A stretch of DNA of 64,000 nt. It comes from Limnoperna fortunei (Eukaryota > Mollusca > Bivalvia > Mytilida > Modiolidae). Position numbers and translations under genes: made by a program. Shown one piece after another: positions 14,101 to 24,506 of the stretch. Numbering within the stretch: the stretch's first letter is position 1; each line of letters starts with the position of its first letter. The stretch spans positions 25,332,452 through 25,396,451 of the forward strand of contig OX104124.1 in assembly GCA_944474755.1 (NCBI GenBank), read 5' to 3'. The notes under the pieces were generated by a model. That model worked only from the letters and a program-made list of their open reading frames with translations, did no database searches and was not told the origin of the DNA.

Positions 14101-15190
14101 AAGTTATATTCAAGTTACATGTTTGGGTGTTTTGGATTTTTATTGTACCGGCAATTATTATTTCTACACTCGTTGGTTGGACTGTTTTTCGTCTTACTGT
14201 TCATGATTTTAGTCTTTGTCTTCTTATACTCTCAACGGAAATTAACATATACTTTTATTATATCTAGGTATGTTTTTTTTTACTTTTAAAACGTGAGACT
14301 ACCTAGGCTTATTGTCGCTCTCTTCAACGGCGGAATATTGTGTGTTTGAATCTTTGTCGGGTCAAACCGGTGGTTTTTTGTATGCTGCTTTACTCAGATG
14401 TTATTTTACCCTGATTAACCTTTCTTGTAACTGCTTAATCTCTGTCTTATAACACACAAAATTGTAATAATAAAATTAACTTTATAATTTTGATTAAAAT
14501 CTACAGGATTAGTACAACTTCAGACATGTCGAACAACTGTAAGTCCTTGTTTTAGGATTTATGTTTTTAGCAATTTTCAACAATATCATGGCGCCTAGTT
14601 TTGACCTGAGATAGATGCCGAAGTAATCATTGGGATTTAATTCGAAAATAAAATTATAAATAATATAAAAATTGAAGGCGGTATGAAAAATTGTCACATA
14701 TATTACAGCGAGATATGCAAGAAGATAGCGCAATTTCTGAACCATACATATTGCTGAAAAAAACGACGATACATTTTATTCAGAGTCAAATGTGAGTGTT
14801 ACAGAAATTTCATCTTTGCTGTCGTATTACCAGTCAAAGTTGAGGCGTTTTCTTCTTTGCTGCTGTCAAAGTTAAGACTTCTCCTGCTGTTGTATTATCA
14901 TTCAGAGTAAAGTTTAAAGATTGTCCGTCTGTGCAACTGTTTTACCAGTCAAAGTTAGGGTTTTTAGGTCTTTGTTGTTGTATAACCTACAGAGACCTAC
15001 TCGAATTTGTGTAATATGTCTTCTTTTTAATCTTGATTTTTATATTTCAGGTGGTGTCATCATCGTTGCTATTATAATATATGGATCCAAGACCGATCAT
15101 TTGGACTGGGCCTTTGGTCTTGCCACTGGTGGTGGAGTCTGTTACGTCATTGCAGGAATCTTCTTGATCGTTTCCATGCGCTCCAACTAG
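11190..15190 (+). CDS. Claudin/PMP22-like four-transmembrane protein, three exons
   Basis: Exons 11190-11379, 13765-13920 and 15051-15190 join in frame to 161 residues. All introns are GT-AG (GTAAGT donor after exon 1, TTTTTGCAG acceptor, GTAATA donor, TATTTCAG acceptor). Four hydrophobic segments lie near residues 10-30, 76-98, 105-127 and 136-157. The first outer loop has the claudin-type pattern W33, GLW at 42-44, C47, C51, then LQxxR at 68-72. Spacing between the two cysteines is 3 residues, shorter than the 8-10 of typical vertebrate claudins, so a claudin-like or PMP22/EMP-like tetraspan is the safer name. Family members sit in the plasma membrane and help form cell junctions or modulate membrane traffic. 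The ATG was chosen because it opens the frame and precedes the first membrane segment. Intron 1 carries a minisatellite. A short protein with a nearly absent cytoplasmic tail (ends SMRSN). Confidence 0.85.
12412..12490 (+). repeat. SINE 3' fragment
   Basis: Shares with the other SINE pieces in this window the order CCGGCTTCCTCC, AATA-AACAGGACGC, an A/C-rich spacer and GGCGTTTAAC. It lacks the tRNA-like head, so it is 5' truncated. Family assignment rests on comparison within the window and on general resemblance to mollusc SINEs. Confidence 0.6.
12745..13617. repeat. Intronic minisatellite, about 88-bp unit
   Basis: About ten imperfect copies of a unit containing CTACAGGAAAACGGTTCTCC, GTTCCGATAGTGGTGTCTAA, GGAAATGACC and ACTAACGACTCT. 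Copies differ by point changes and small deletions (a shortened unit near 13140-13160, another near 13440). It lies entirely within intron 1 of the claudin-like gene. Confidence 0.9.
13921..15050 (+). other. Intron 2 of the claudin-like gene
   Basis: Bounded by GT at 13921 and AG at 15050. From about 14800 to 15000 there are three or four imperfect direct repeats of a segment around TTTGCTG-CTGTCAAAGTT and GTTGTATTATCA. No gene is supported here. Confidence 0.7.
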
Positions 15191-16489
15191 ACTGGTTTTC
15201 TAGATCCAACATAAATATAAATAGTGTTGGAGCATTTCATGTTAATTAGCTTTTATTGTCAAATTGTACATAAATCAATCAGAAGGTCTTTACGTAAACC
15301 GTCTATCTGTCCTTTTGTAATGGTCTAGATGATTGTTGCGTTTATACCTTACATTTGATAACCGACTTGTTGCCAACAGCCGAGTTCAATATCACACCAC
15401 TGGGGTGATAAGTCCTCGTGTCAACTGAAACCAAAAGACATCAACTGTTTTATTAAACAACATTTTACCGATTTTCATCGTTTTAACCATAAATCGTTAT
15501 ATCCACTGACACTTCAGACATGATACAAAATCAGAGAATGAAACTTTAACACTTTCATTCACTTCTGTAACTGCCAACACTGACCAGAAACTCGGTCGCG
15601 AGACTTCCTGATTGGCTGTCATAATTATTCTATCCAATCAATACACATACATCGTGTGCAAAATGTGGAGATGAACATTTTCTGTCGAGGGAAGCGACGA
15701 TTACTCTAAACAAGTTTAGCTTTTCTAAAACGCTAACCGTCTGTTAGCTGCATTACCTATTTTTTTGGTTGTTTTAAAGTATCTCTGTTTGTAATTACGA
15801 TATGTAAGCAATGCATCTTTTAAGGACATTGTTTACGCTAAGCAATTACCCAATGGTGCTTAAGAGATTTAAAATAACTGTCGTCACTTGTTTTTTGAAA
15901 AGTAATTAAACAAAAATGTACTCCCTGAACAAATGTTCAAAATAAGCGATACAAATGTGTTTTGTTTTAATTGCATCCATATCGAAAGGAAAATACAGAA
16001 AATATCATTTTCCCCCCAAACAGCTTTAAACAGTTGAGAGATTTCGGTACAAAGTTTACCTTTTAAGTGTTCACTGACCACTGAATGAAATAGAAGTCAA
16101 TATATGGAACGTAACATTACTACACAAAAATACTGATTACAATCCCGATTCAACCAATTTAAAGAATATATCGAAATTTCAGTACACATACTACATGTAT
16201 ACTAGTGCGATCCATGACGTAAACCAATGACAAAAAATTATCAATAGATTTAGTGAACCATTCAATCAAGTAACCGATAGTCATTTACTCCGAAGACTGT
16301 TCGTCATTTGATTATGAAAACCGTGTCCCATGGGGGACGGTAACCAATAGAAATACAGATTTTTTTCTAGTCATTTAAAAATGCAGTGTAACACATGACA
16401 CAAACATGTTCAAAGCAATTATTTAAGGCTATGGTTATGTATATTAAATAACTTTTTTTGTCTCTCAGATGAAACGTAAAAATGGTTCT

Positions 16490-16640
16490 TAGTGTACAGT
16501 ATTCCATCAGCTGGCACGTTAAAGATCCAATTGGCAGTATTCGATAAGAGTAGGGGCTCGCGCCGCTGCCAAGGCACGTCCCGTACACGCTGCTGGCTGT
16601 TTCGTTCTCTAGCTGGCGGCGCTTGACAAATCTACTTCCA
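16490..16640. repeat. Probable dispersed repeat, class unknown
   Basis: A GC-rich island in AT-rich surroundings containing CTGGCACGTTAAAGATCC, GGCAGTATTCGATAAGAG and GCCGCTGCCAAGGCACGTCC. These words resemble sequence I associate with multicopy elements of molluscs, but that is memory of style and not a search. A 123-codon minus-strand frame crossing it is taken as chance. Confidence 0.3.
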
Positions 16641-17872
16641 CTTAGACTTTTTGATTGCGGCCTCTCTGGTTCTTTTTGCGATATTTTGCTAAAAATACCA
16701 TTAGCAATGTAAAAATTGTAATAAAAGCCAATGGGCAATAACTCCGTGGGAGAACGTCAATGGCGTTAAAAACCCCAAAAGTAAGTATGACACAAACTAT
16801 TATTACGATTTGTCATGGCTATTTTATACTGTCTTTATTGTTCGGTATGGTCCCATCTCGCTCTCAAGATGGGCCATTCTTCTTGAAATGGCCGATTTCT
16901 GGTACAAATGACCGAGTACAGATGAGCTTACGCGATTCTAAAACAATGGAGAGTCTTTATTATATCGCTATATAAAAGTGACTGGTTTATGGAAGATATA
17001 TGTACTTTTATGCGCTTTTGAGAAAGCCAGTGTGATCTTCCACTTGTGATAGAAATTTTCTTCGTCGTTTTGCTCGTTCAGCTTGTTCAGCTTCACTCCA
17101 CTCGCGAAAAGACATAAACATTTCTATTACTCGTTGAACCCATGATCACCCGGTCTTTCGCAAAACATATGTAAGAACCTATAAATCTCACCTCGCTGTC
17201 AAGACGACTAAATGTAAACACCGCGACATCACAATGTTACAAAAAAGCTATTAACAAATACGTTGTTTGAAACTCAATGCATTTTCTCGCCATCTCGTCT
17301 CAGTGCTGTCGGCCTCCGATGACAGAGGAGAAAAAGACGAAAATAATTTATAAATACTGAAAAAATTAAGTACATGTAACTGAGAAATAAACACCTATGT
17401 ACTTCTATTCATCTGCTGTATTCACGTAGACTGATGTTTATGAATTACATGTATTTCATACGGTTATATGCAATATTTATGTTATTTGTTTAGACTTCTT
17501 CCATAGCTTTAGTTTTACGACATCTATAGTTGCAAGATTTTTTTATACATTCTATTAAAAGAAATGAATAATGTCGTTGCCCTTGTCAAAGTTATAAAAT
17601 GTTTTTGACATGTAGGTATAAAGTGGTCTATAGTATCATTGTATGTTGTTCTTTCGATTTTTTTCTGTGGCTTAAATTTAGTTGTAGACATCGTATTAAA
17701 GAAACTCAATGCTATTTACATAAGTGGGTGTTACTTCACACAGAATCATTATCTATCGCATGCTTGCTGTGTTTTTTTTTTAAATATCACCGGCTGTCTC
17801 TAAATGAATCTGTCCAAACAACCCCTAAAAGAAAATTATTGGTCCCGTGACGAAGGCTTTTCTATAACCTTA

Positions 17873-17893
17873 AACACACACACACACACACAC
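17873..17893. repeat. (CA)n microsatellite
   Basis: About ten uninterrupted CA units. Confidence 0.95.
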
Positions 17894-18270
17894 GTAAAAT
17901 AATATTACTTGATTTTTTAAAATTGGAGTAAAGCTCATCATTAAATCATGTTTGATGTTTGTATTATAAGCAAGGTTGAAAGAAAAAACGGAAACATCGG
18001 AATATATTTATAAATAAGATGAATGAATTATAAGTGTTTTTTAATTATGCAATTAAAAACACACTTCAGCACATAAGTACTGTCAATAGATTTCTAATGT
18101 CGTGATTCATCAATTTCATCGCCCACATCACTGAGATCATATACTACGTCCTAAAATATACACCATAAACCAACAAGTCACGTAATAACACCAGCTATAC
18201 TAAGTACATGTACAATTAGCAAAATAATGGACATTCCAGGGGCTCACCCGATAGAGCTACCCGACGCGCC

Positions 18271-18349
<79 letters not shown>
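18271..18349. repeat. (CAAT)n microsatellite
   Basis: About 19 perfect units. CAAT-type runs are typical SINE tails in molluscs, but no clear SINE body precedes it beyond a GC-rich leader (CCGATAGAGCTACCCGACGC). Confidence 0.95.
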
Positions 18350-18543
18350 CGGAATATTCATTGTATTGATTATGGGATGTCAAAACAGTAAGTTTTTGGT
18401 ATCATGAAGCTTTTGACTACACAAGATGTAATGTAGTGTCGTGTTTATAATATTGATAAGTCTTGAAAATTATGTTTGACACTTTTAAAATTGTTGCTTC
18501 TGTTAAAAGTTAATAAACATTTTCTTGCCTTTTTAGCAAATAT

Positions 18544-18563
18544 GATTGATTGATTGATTGATT
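18544..18563. repeat. Short (TGAT)n tract, inverted relative to the CAAT run
   Basis: Five TGAT units about 195 bp after the CAAT tract and complementary to it, so the two could pair. Confidence 0.8.
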
Positions 18564-18887
18564 AATCAATTGAGTGTTACGTACAGCAAGCAAGTGCGGA
18601 GTGTAGGGTCATAGGTGAAAAATTTAGCCTTTTCGTATGTCTACCCTTTTTGGAAAACTACAAAAGTACATGTACTAGTCGCAAGAATCGTGTCACTCTC
18701 CAAATATGTTACCCACTGTTGTCGCAGTCATGCCTTCTGTATTATAACCCGACTATGTCTTCCTTACCACCCCCAGGGCAGCTATGCAAACACAAGGAAC
18801 CCTCTGAGCATGTTTCACGACTACATACCGGTATTATAATACAACCGCAAACATTTTATAAACTAACAATGCACTACCAATAGAACT

Positions 18888-20097
18888 TCCACTATCCACC
18901 AGCTGGAGACGCGTTGAGTAGCTCTGAAGGTCTAGCCCTCAGTACATAGTCCAGCAACAGGACCTCCACTATCCTCCAACTGGGGCACACGCTGAGTAGC
19001 TCTGAGGGTCTAGCCTTCAGTACATAGTCCAACAACAGGACCTCCACTATCCACCACCTGGGGCACACGCTAAGTAGCTCTGAGGGTCTAGCCTTCAGTA
19101 CATAGTGCAACAACAGGGCCTCCACTATCCACCACCTGGGGACGCGCTGACTAGCTCTGAGGGTCTAGCCTTCAGTACATAGTCCAACAACAGGACCTCC
19201 ACTATCCACCACCTGGGACACACGCCGAGTAGCTCTGAGGGTCTAGCCCTCAGTACAAAATCCAGCAATAGGACCTCCACTATCCACCACCTGGGGCACA
19301 CGCTGAGTAGATCTGGTGGTCTAGCCTTCAGTACATAGTGCAACAACAGGACCTCCACTATCCACCACCTGAGGACGCGCTGTCTAGCTCTGAGGGTCTA
19401 GCCTTCAGAACATAGTCCAACAACAGGACCTCAACTATCCACCACCTGGGTACCACGCTGAGTAGCTCTGAGGGTCTAGCCTTCAGTACATAGTCCAGCA
19501 ACAGGACCTCCACTATCCACCACCTGGGGCACACGCTAAGTAGCTCTGAGGGTCTAGACTTCAGTACATAGTCCAGCAACAGGACCTTCACTATCCACCA
19601 CCTGGGGCACACGCTAAGTAGCTCTTAGGGTCTAGCCTTCAGTACATAGTCAAACAACAGGACCTCCACTATCCACCACCTGGGGCATACGCTAAGTAGC
19701 TCTGAGGGTCTAGCCTTCAGTACATAGTCCAACAACATGACCTCCACTATCCACCACCTGGGGCACACGCTGAGTAGCTCTGAGGGTCTAGCCTTCAGTA
19801 CATAGTCCAACAACAGGACCTCCACTATCCACCACCTGGGGCACATGCTAAGTAGCTCTGAGGGTCTAGCCTTCAGTACATAGTCCAACAACAGGTCCTC
19901 CACTATCCACCACCTGGGGCACACGCTGAGTAGCTCTGAGGGTCTAGCCTTCAGTACATAGTCCAACAACAGGACCTCCACTATCCACCACCTGGGGCAC
20001 ACGCTGAGTAGCTCTGAGGGTCTAGCCTTCAGTACATAGTCCAGCAACAGGACCTCCACTATCCAAGCTACTTAGCGTGTCTAGCCTTCAGTGCATA
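18888..20097. repeat. Minisatellite array B, 78-bp unit
   Basis: About 15 copies of a unit containing AGGACCTCCACTATCCACCA, CCTGGGGCACACGCTGAGTA, GCTCTGAGGGTCTAGCCTTC and AGTACATAGTCCAACAAC. Because 78 is a multiple of 3, the minus strand reads open as a 26-residue repeat (core LLLDYVLKARPSELLSVCP). A 77-bp variant unit (GGGGACGCGCTG or similar) shifts the frame at about 18907, 19140 and 19373, spaced 233 bp apart, showing a three-unit higher-order repeat. No promoter, splice signal or homologous protein supports coding use. Confidence 0.95.
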
Positions 20098-21039
20098 TAT
20101 TAAGCGATTAAATGTAAACACCAGAAAGTCGTTTTCTGACAAAGATATCAAATGCTCCGTGCATGAGCATGAAAACGAGGTCCTACAACAAAAACTACAT
20201 ATTGTTCTTATTCGTTTGCTTACTGGATTTTTATCTTGTACAGATCACCCGCTTTCAGTATTTTTAATTCTCGTAGTTGTATGACTGCATCTTCTAAAAC
20301 AGAGCAATGGACAATACCGATTACTGTCAAATAAGTAAAGAGCTAGCAATAGCAGTAGCTGTGTCCACTACGCCCTAGCTGTTGGTCTTTTAATGATAAT
20401 TTCTTATTATGATAATTTAAAATATTCTGGTTCATATTGGCAGGTGGTTTAAAAGAAAATGGTGTTTAGTTGATTTCTTGGTAAAAATACACCTTAACTG
20501 GCATATACGGTCAAAGTAAGGCTTTTTACAGAAGAAGTAGCAATAAATGTAAAACCATCTATCTATGAACCTGAAGTCAATGATTCTGTTGAAAAATTTT
20601 ATAAAATTAGCTAATTGAAAAATATTCCAGTTTAAGCAAGGGCGGCTATGCTTCTTAGAGAGCCTATTACACTCTAAATAACGTCCATAAGTTGGATTTA
20701 AATGGCTGCTCTGGTTACATAAAAATGTCTGTGATTAAATAAATTACTAATCAGCATCGTCAGGGTATCAATGTCTAACGATTTTTAGATGACTTTAAAT
20801 TTGCTTTAATATTTTTCAGCAAACTTGGTGGAAAAGAAGAGCAAACTCAGCAGATCCCTTTTTCAAAGTCGTCCAAAATATGCATATAGAACATTTTGCC
20901 GAATAGGTGAAAGACAAACAGGGTAAGATTCCCGTTTTAGCTCCATCATCAAAATATAGTATGAAAATATTAATAACCACATTTAACATGCTGGAATATT
21001 ATTTAGTACACTAGTAATATAGCCAGTTATTTCGTACTG
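20098..21039. other. Unique AT-rich spacer between two arrays
   Basis: I see no gene, RNA or recognisable repeat here. It lacks a TTTATT (minus-strand AATAAA) that would obviously terminate the minus-strand GPCR transcript that might run through array C. Confidence 0.5.
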
Positions 21040-23205
21040 CACAGAATAAATGGCCGACCATGACAGGATGACTAAAGTGAATGTTGATGTGTAGTAGTCA
21101 ATGGCCGACCATGACAGGATGACTAAAGTGAATGTTGATGTATAGCAGTCAATGGCCGACCATGACAGGATGACTAAAGTGAATGTTGATGTGTAGTAGT
21201 CAATGGCCGACCATGACAGGATGACTAAATTGAATGTTGATGTGTAGTAGTCAATGGCCGACCATGACAGGATGACTAAAGTGAATGTTGATGTGTAGTA
21301 GTCAATGGCCGACCATGACAGGACGACTAAAGTGAATGTTGATGTGTAGTAGTCAATGGCCGACCATGACAGGATGACTAAAGTGAATGTTGATGTGTAG
21401 TAGTCAATGGCCGACCGAGACAGGATGTCTAAAGTTAATATCGATGTATAGCAGTCAATGGCGGACCATGACAGGATGACTAAAGTGAATGTTGATGTGT
21501 AGTAGTCAATGGCCGACCATGACAGGATGACTAAAGTGAATGTTGATGTGTAGTAGTCAATGGCCGACCATGACAGGATGACTAAAGTGAATGTTGATGT
21601 GTAGTAGTCAATGGCCGACCATGACAGGATGACTAAAGTGAATGTTGATGTGTAGTAGTCAATGGCCGACCATGACAGGACGACTAAAGTGAATGTTGAT
21701 GTGTAGTAGTCAATGGCCGACCATGACAGGATGACTAAAGTGAATGTTGATGTGTAGTAGTCAATGGCCGACCGAGACAGGATGTCTAAAGTTAATATCG
21801 ATGTATAGCAGTCAATGGCGGACCATGACAGGATGACTAAAGTGAATGTTGATGTGTAGTAGTCAATGGCCGACCATGACAGGATGACTAAAGTGAATGT
21901 TGATGTGTAGTAGTCAATGGCCGACCGAGACAGGATGTCTAAAGTTAATATCGATGTATAGCAGTCAATGGCGGACCATGACAGGATGACTAAAGTGAAT
22001 GTTGATGTGTAGTAGTCAATGGCCGACCATGACAGGATGTCTAAAGTTAATATCGATGTATAGCAGTCAATGGCGGACCATGACAGGATGACTAAAGTGA
22101 ATGTTGATGTGTAGTAGTCAATGGCCGACTTTGACAGGATGACTAAAGTGAATGTTGATGTGTAGTAGTCAATGGCGACCATGACAGGATGACTAAAGTG
22201 AATGTTGATGTATAGTAGTCAATGGCCGACTTTGACAGGATGACTAAAGTGAATGTCGATGTGTAGTAGTCAATGGCCGACTTTGACAGGATGACTAAAG
22301 TGAATGTTGATGTGTAGTAGTCAATGGCCGACCATGACAGGATGACTAAAGTGAATGTTGATGTATAGTAGTCAATGGCCGACTTTGACAGGATGACTAA
22401 AGTGAATGTCGATGTGTAGTAGTCAATGGCCGACTTTGACAGGATGACTAAAGTGAATGTTGATGTGTAGTAGTCAATGGCCGACTTTGACAGGATGACT
22501 AAAGTGAATGTCGATGTGTAGCAGTCAATGGCCGACCATGACAGGATGACTAAAGTGAATGTTGATGTGTAGTAGTCAATGGCCGACTTTGACAGGATGA
22601 CTAAAGTGAATATCGATGTGTAGTTGTCAATGGCCGACTTTGACAGGATGACTAAAGTGAATGTTGATGTGTAGAAGTCAATGGCCGACCATGACAGGAT
22701 GTCTAAAGTTAATGTCGATGTATAGTAGTCAATGGCCGACCATGACAGGATGACTAAAGTGAATGTTGATGTGTAGCAGTCAATGGCGGACCATGACAGG
22801 ATGACTAAAGTGAATGTCGATGTGTAGTAGTCTATGTCCGACCATGACAGGATGACTAAAGTGAATGTTGATGTGTAGTAGTCTATGTCCGACCATGACA
22901 GGATGACTAAAGTGAACTTTGACGTGTTGTTGTCAATGGCGGACCATGACCAGATGACTAGAGTGAATGTCGAAGTGTAGTAGTCAATGGCCGGCCATGA
23001 CAGGATGACTAAATTGAATGTTGATGTGTAGTAGTCAATTGAGGACCATGCCAGGTTGACTAAATTGAATGTTGATGTGTAGCAGTCTATGTCCGACCAT
23101 GACAGGATGACTAAAGTGAATGTCGATTTATAGCAGTCAAAGGCGGACCATGACACAATGACTAAAGTGAATGTCGATGTGTAGCAGTCAATGGCGGACT
23201 ATGAT
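21040..23205. repeat. Minisatellite array C, 51-bp unit, open on minus strand
   Basis: About 42 copies of a unit made of GTCAATGGCCGACCATGACA, GGATGACTAAAGTGAATGTT and GATGTGTAGTA. A variant unit (GGATGTCTAAAGTTAATATC) recurs at about 21420, 21780, 21930 and 22040, indicating block duplication. The unit is 17 codons, so the minus strand stays open (repeat SAIDYYTSTFTLVILSW) for 399 codons (20983-22182) and 337 codons (22143-23156); a single missing C near 22172 separates the two frames. The array begins 24-28 bp after the stop codon of the adjacent GPCR gene and in its frame. Treated as non-coding or 3' UTR repeat. Confidence 0.96.
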
Positions 23206-23228
23206 ACACAAATAGTAGTTGATATTTT

Positions 23229-24506
23229 TTATCCGTGTTCACTCCGACATTTCACATGTTTCATAAAGTGATTGTCCATTAAGTTGTATAGCAAAGGATT
23301 AGCCACAAAGTTCATAACGTAAAATCTCTTCAAAATTTGAAACAAAGATCGCTCCAGGTCGGATAATTTCGAAAAAAATGACCGATCAATGATTTGTACC
23401 ATATTTAGAACTATTTCCGGTACGTAACTAATAATCGTAGTTAGTATTATAATTATAAACATAATGCTTATCCGTTTAAACTTGATGCTGTGCTTTGCAA
23501 ACGCATGTGCTTTCTTGTAAGGATTTGGTTCGGATACGTGTGTAGGTTTACAGGTGGTAGTATCCATGTGTTTGGTGTCTGCTTCAGTTAAGTTAGTTTC
23601 TATAGGTGTCGACTCGGTTGTTGAACAAACATTAATTGAAAGTCCTGTCGTTTTCCTATCTAAGATTATTTCAGAAGATTCTCGCAGATCATCCTTAGAC
23701 GTTCTACTCACAAAGTCGGTTGATACATCGCCATAAAAAATAACTGCAAATGATTGGCCAATAGCGTAATAATACACATCCGTAGATTTCTTATTCTTCT
23801 TTGACTTTCGTTGTCTATGGTCTTTAATGGGTACTTTGTGTGCTCTCTTCCGAAGTTCAATTGCGCACATAATATAAACAAGCACAAATACAACCACAAA
23901 CAACAACATTAGCATATTATCCAATGCTATGTAGACCGTTGACAAGAATTGTTTGTTGTAGTGTGTACACACAGTTGTAACGATTCCAGTGGTGCGATCC
24001 TCCTCATTTAGTGTCTGAAACAGAAAGATTTCTGGGAAAGATTTGATTGACAACATTATAAAGCCGGCCAATAACGTAACATATTTTATAACTTTGGAAA
24101 AACCATCTTCCATGAAATGACAGATTTTAGCGTATCTCTGGATTGCTATCAATAGAACAAACAAAGCCGATAAACACTGAGTAAACTTAACGGATACTCC
24201 GGCTACCTTACAAAATATGGGATATCTCCACGAAACAGAATTCATGTTGTCATAAATAAACGAAGTGGTTGCTACGGTGACCGAGACGAAGTCTAACAAT
24301 GCCAGATATGAAATAAACCGTCGTATATCTGTAGTCTTTGGCATCCTGCACCATCGTATCCAAATTACCATACAGTTGAGGAAACCAGCTATTAACATTA
24401 CCAAGGCCAGCATAATTGTATGTGGTAAGAGTGCTATAAACCGTTGATCATTGAGCTCTGCTAGCGACATATTTTCTCTGGTAAGATTTATCATTTTTGT
24501 ATTCAT
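23229..24506 (-). CDS. Rhodopsin-family G-protein-coupled receptor (GPCR1)
   Basis: A single-exon 425-residue seven-transmembrane receptor. It has the TM1 asparagine (GFLN, N44), the TM2 aspartate (LALLD, D72), the TM3 cysteine C99 paired with loop cysteine C180, a QRY in place of DRY at 122-124, TM6 with a YxP (361-363) but no CWxP, and NPLLY at 403-407. The N terminus has two N-glycosylation sites (NLT, NMS). The third inner loop is very long (about 217-343). It contains AIGQSF at 249-254, resembling the loop motif in GPCR2 and GPCR3, and KFKRIS before TM6 also matches them. It should sit in the plasma membrane and signal through G proteins; the ligand is unknown. The stop is followed after 28 bp by array C. 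The minus-strand ATG at 24506 was chosen; MIN and MSL further in are alternatives. Confidence 0.9.
   Translation of the reverse strand: MNTKMINLTRENMSLAELNDQRFIALLPHTIMLALVMLIAGFLNCMVIWIRWCRMPKTTDIRRFISYLALLDFVSVTVATTSFIYDNMNSVSWRYPIFCKVAGVSVKFTQCLSALFVLLIAIQRYAKICHFMEDGFSKVIKYVTLLAGFIMLSIKSFPEIFLFQTLNEEDRTTGIVTTVCTHYNKQFLSTVYIALDNMLMLLFVVVFVLVYIMCAIELRKRAHKVPIKDHRQRKSKKNKKSTDVYYYAIGQSFAVIFYGDVSTDFVSRTSKDDLRESSEIILDRKTTGLSINVCSTTESTPIETNLTEADTKHMDTTTCKPTHVSEPNPYKKAHAFAKHSIKFKRISIMFIIIILTTIISYVPEIVLNMVQIIDRSFFSKLSDLERSLFQILKRFYVMNFVANPLLYNLMDNHFMKHVKCRSEHG

Larger units (their letters stand above)
15191..18887. other. Intergenic, with dispersed repeat and microsatellites
   Basis: 3' flank of the claudin-like gene, then AT-rich sequence without a supported gene. 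An inverted pair of CCAAT boxes lies around 15610-15640 with no gene to attach it to. A GC-richer dispersed-repeat-like block is at 16490-16640, and simple repeats occur at 17873-17893, 18271-18349 and 18544-18563. Confidence 0.6.

Noticed and set aside
14092..14289. Small membrane-like protein in intron 2
   Set aside because: T-rich intronic sequence gives hydrophobic residues by composition; lies inside the claudin-like gene.
16367..16738. 123-codon minus-strand protein
   Set aside because: Crosses a GC-rich repeat-like block; no recognisable domain and low-complexity flanks.
18892..20059. Minus-strand repeat proteins of 77-144 residues
   Set aside because: The unit is 78 bp, a multiple of three, so long frames are expected; one-base deletions break them regularly.
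20983..23156. 399- and 337-codon repeat proteins as host genes
   Set aside because: Open only because the unit is 51 bp; no independent start context, and codon changes between units do not look constrained. Kept only as a possible read-through or UTR finding.
23554..24447. Plus-strand frames within GPCR1
   Set aside because: Shadows of the receptor gene on the other strand.
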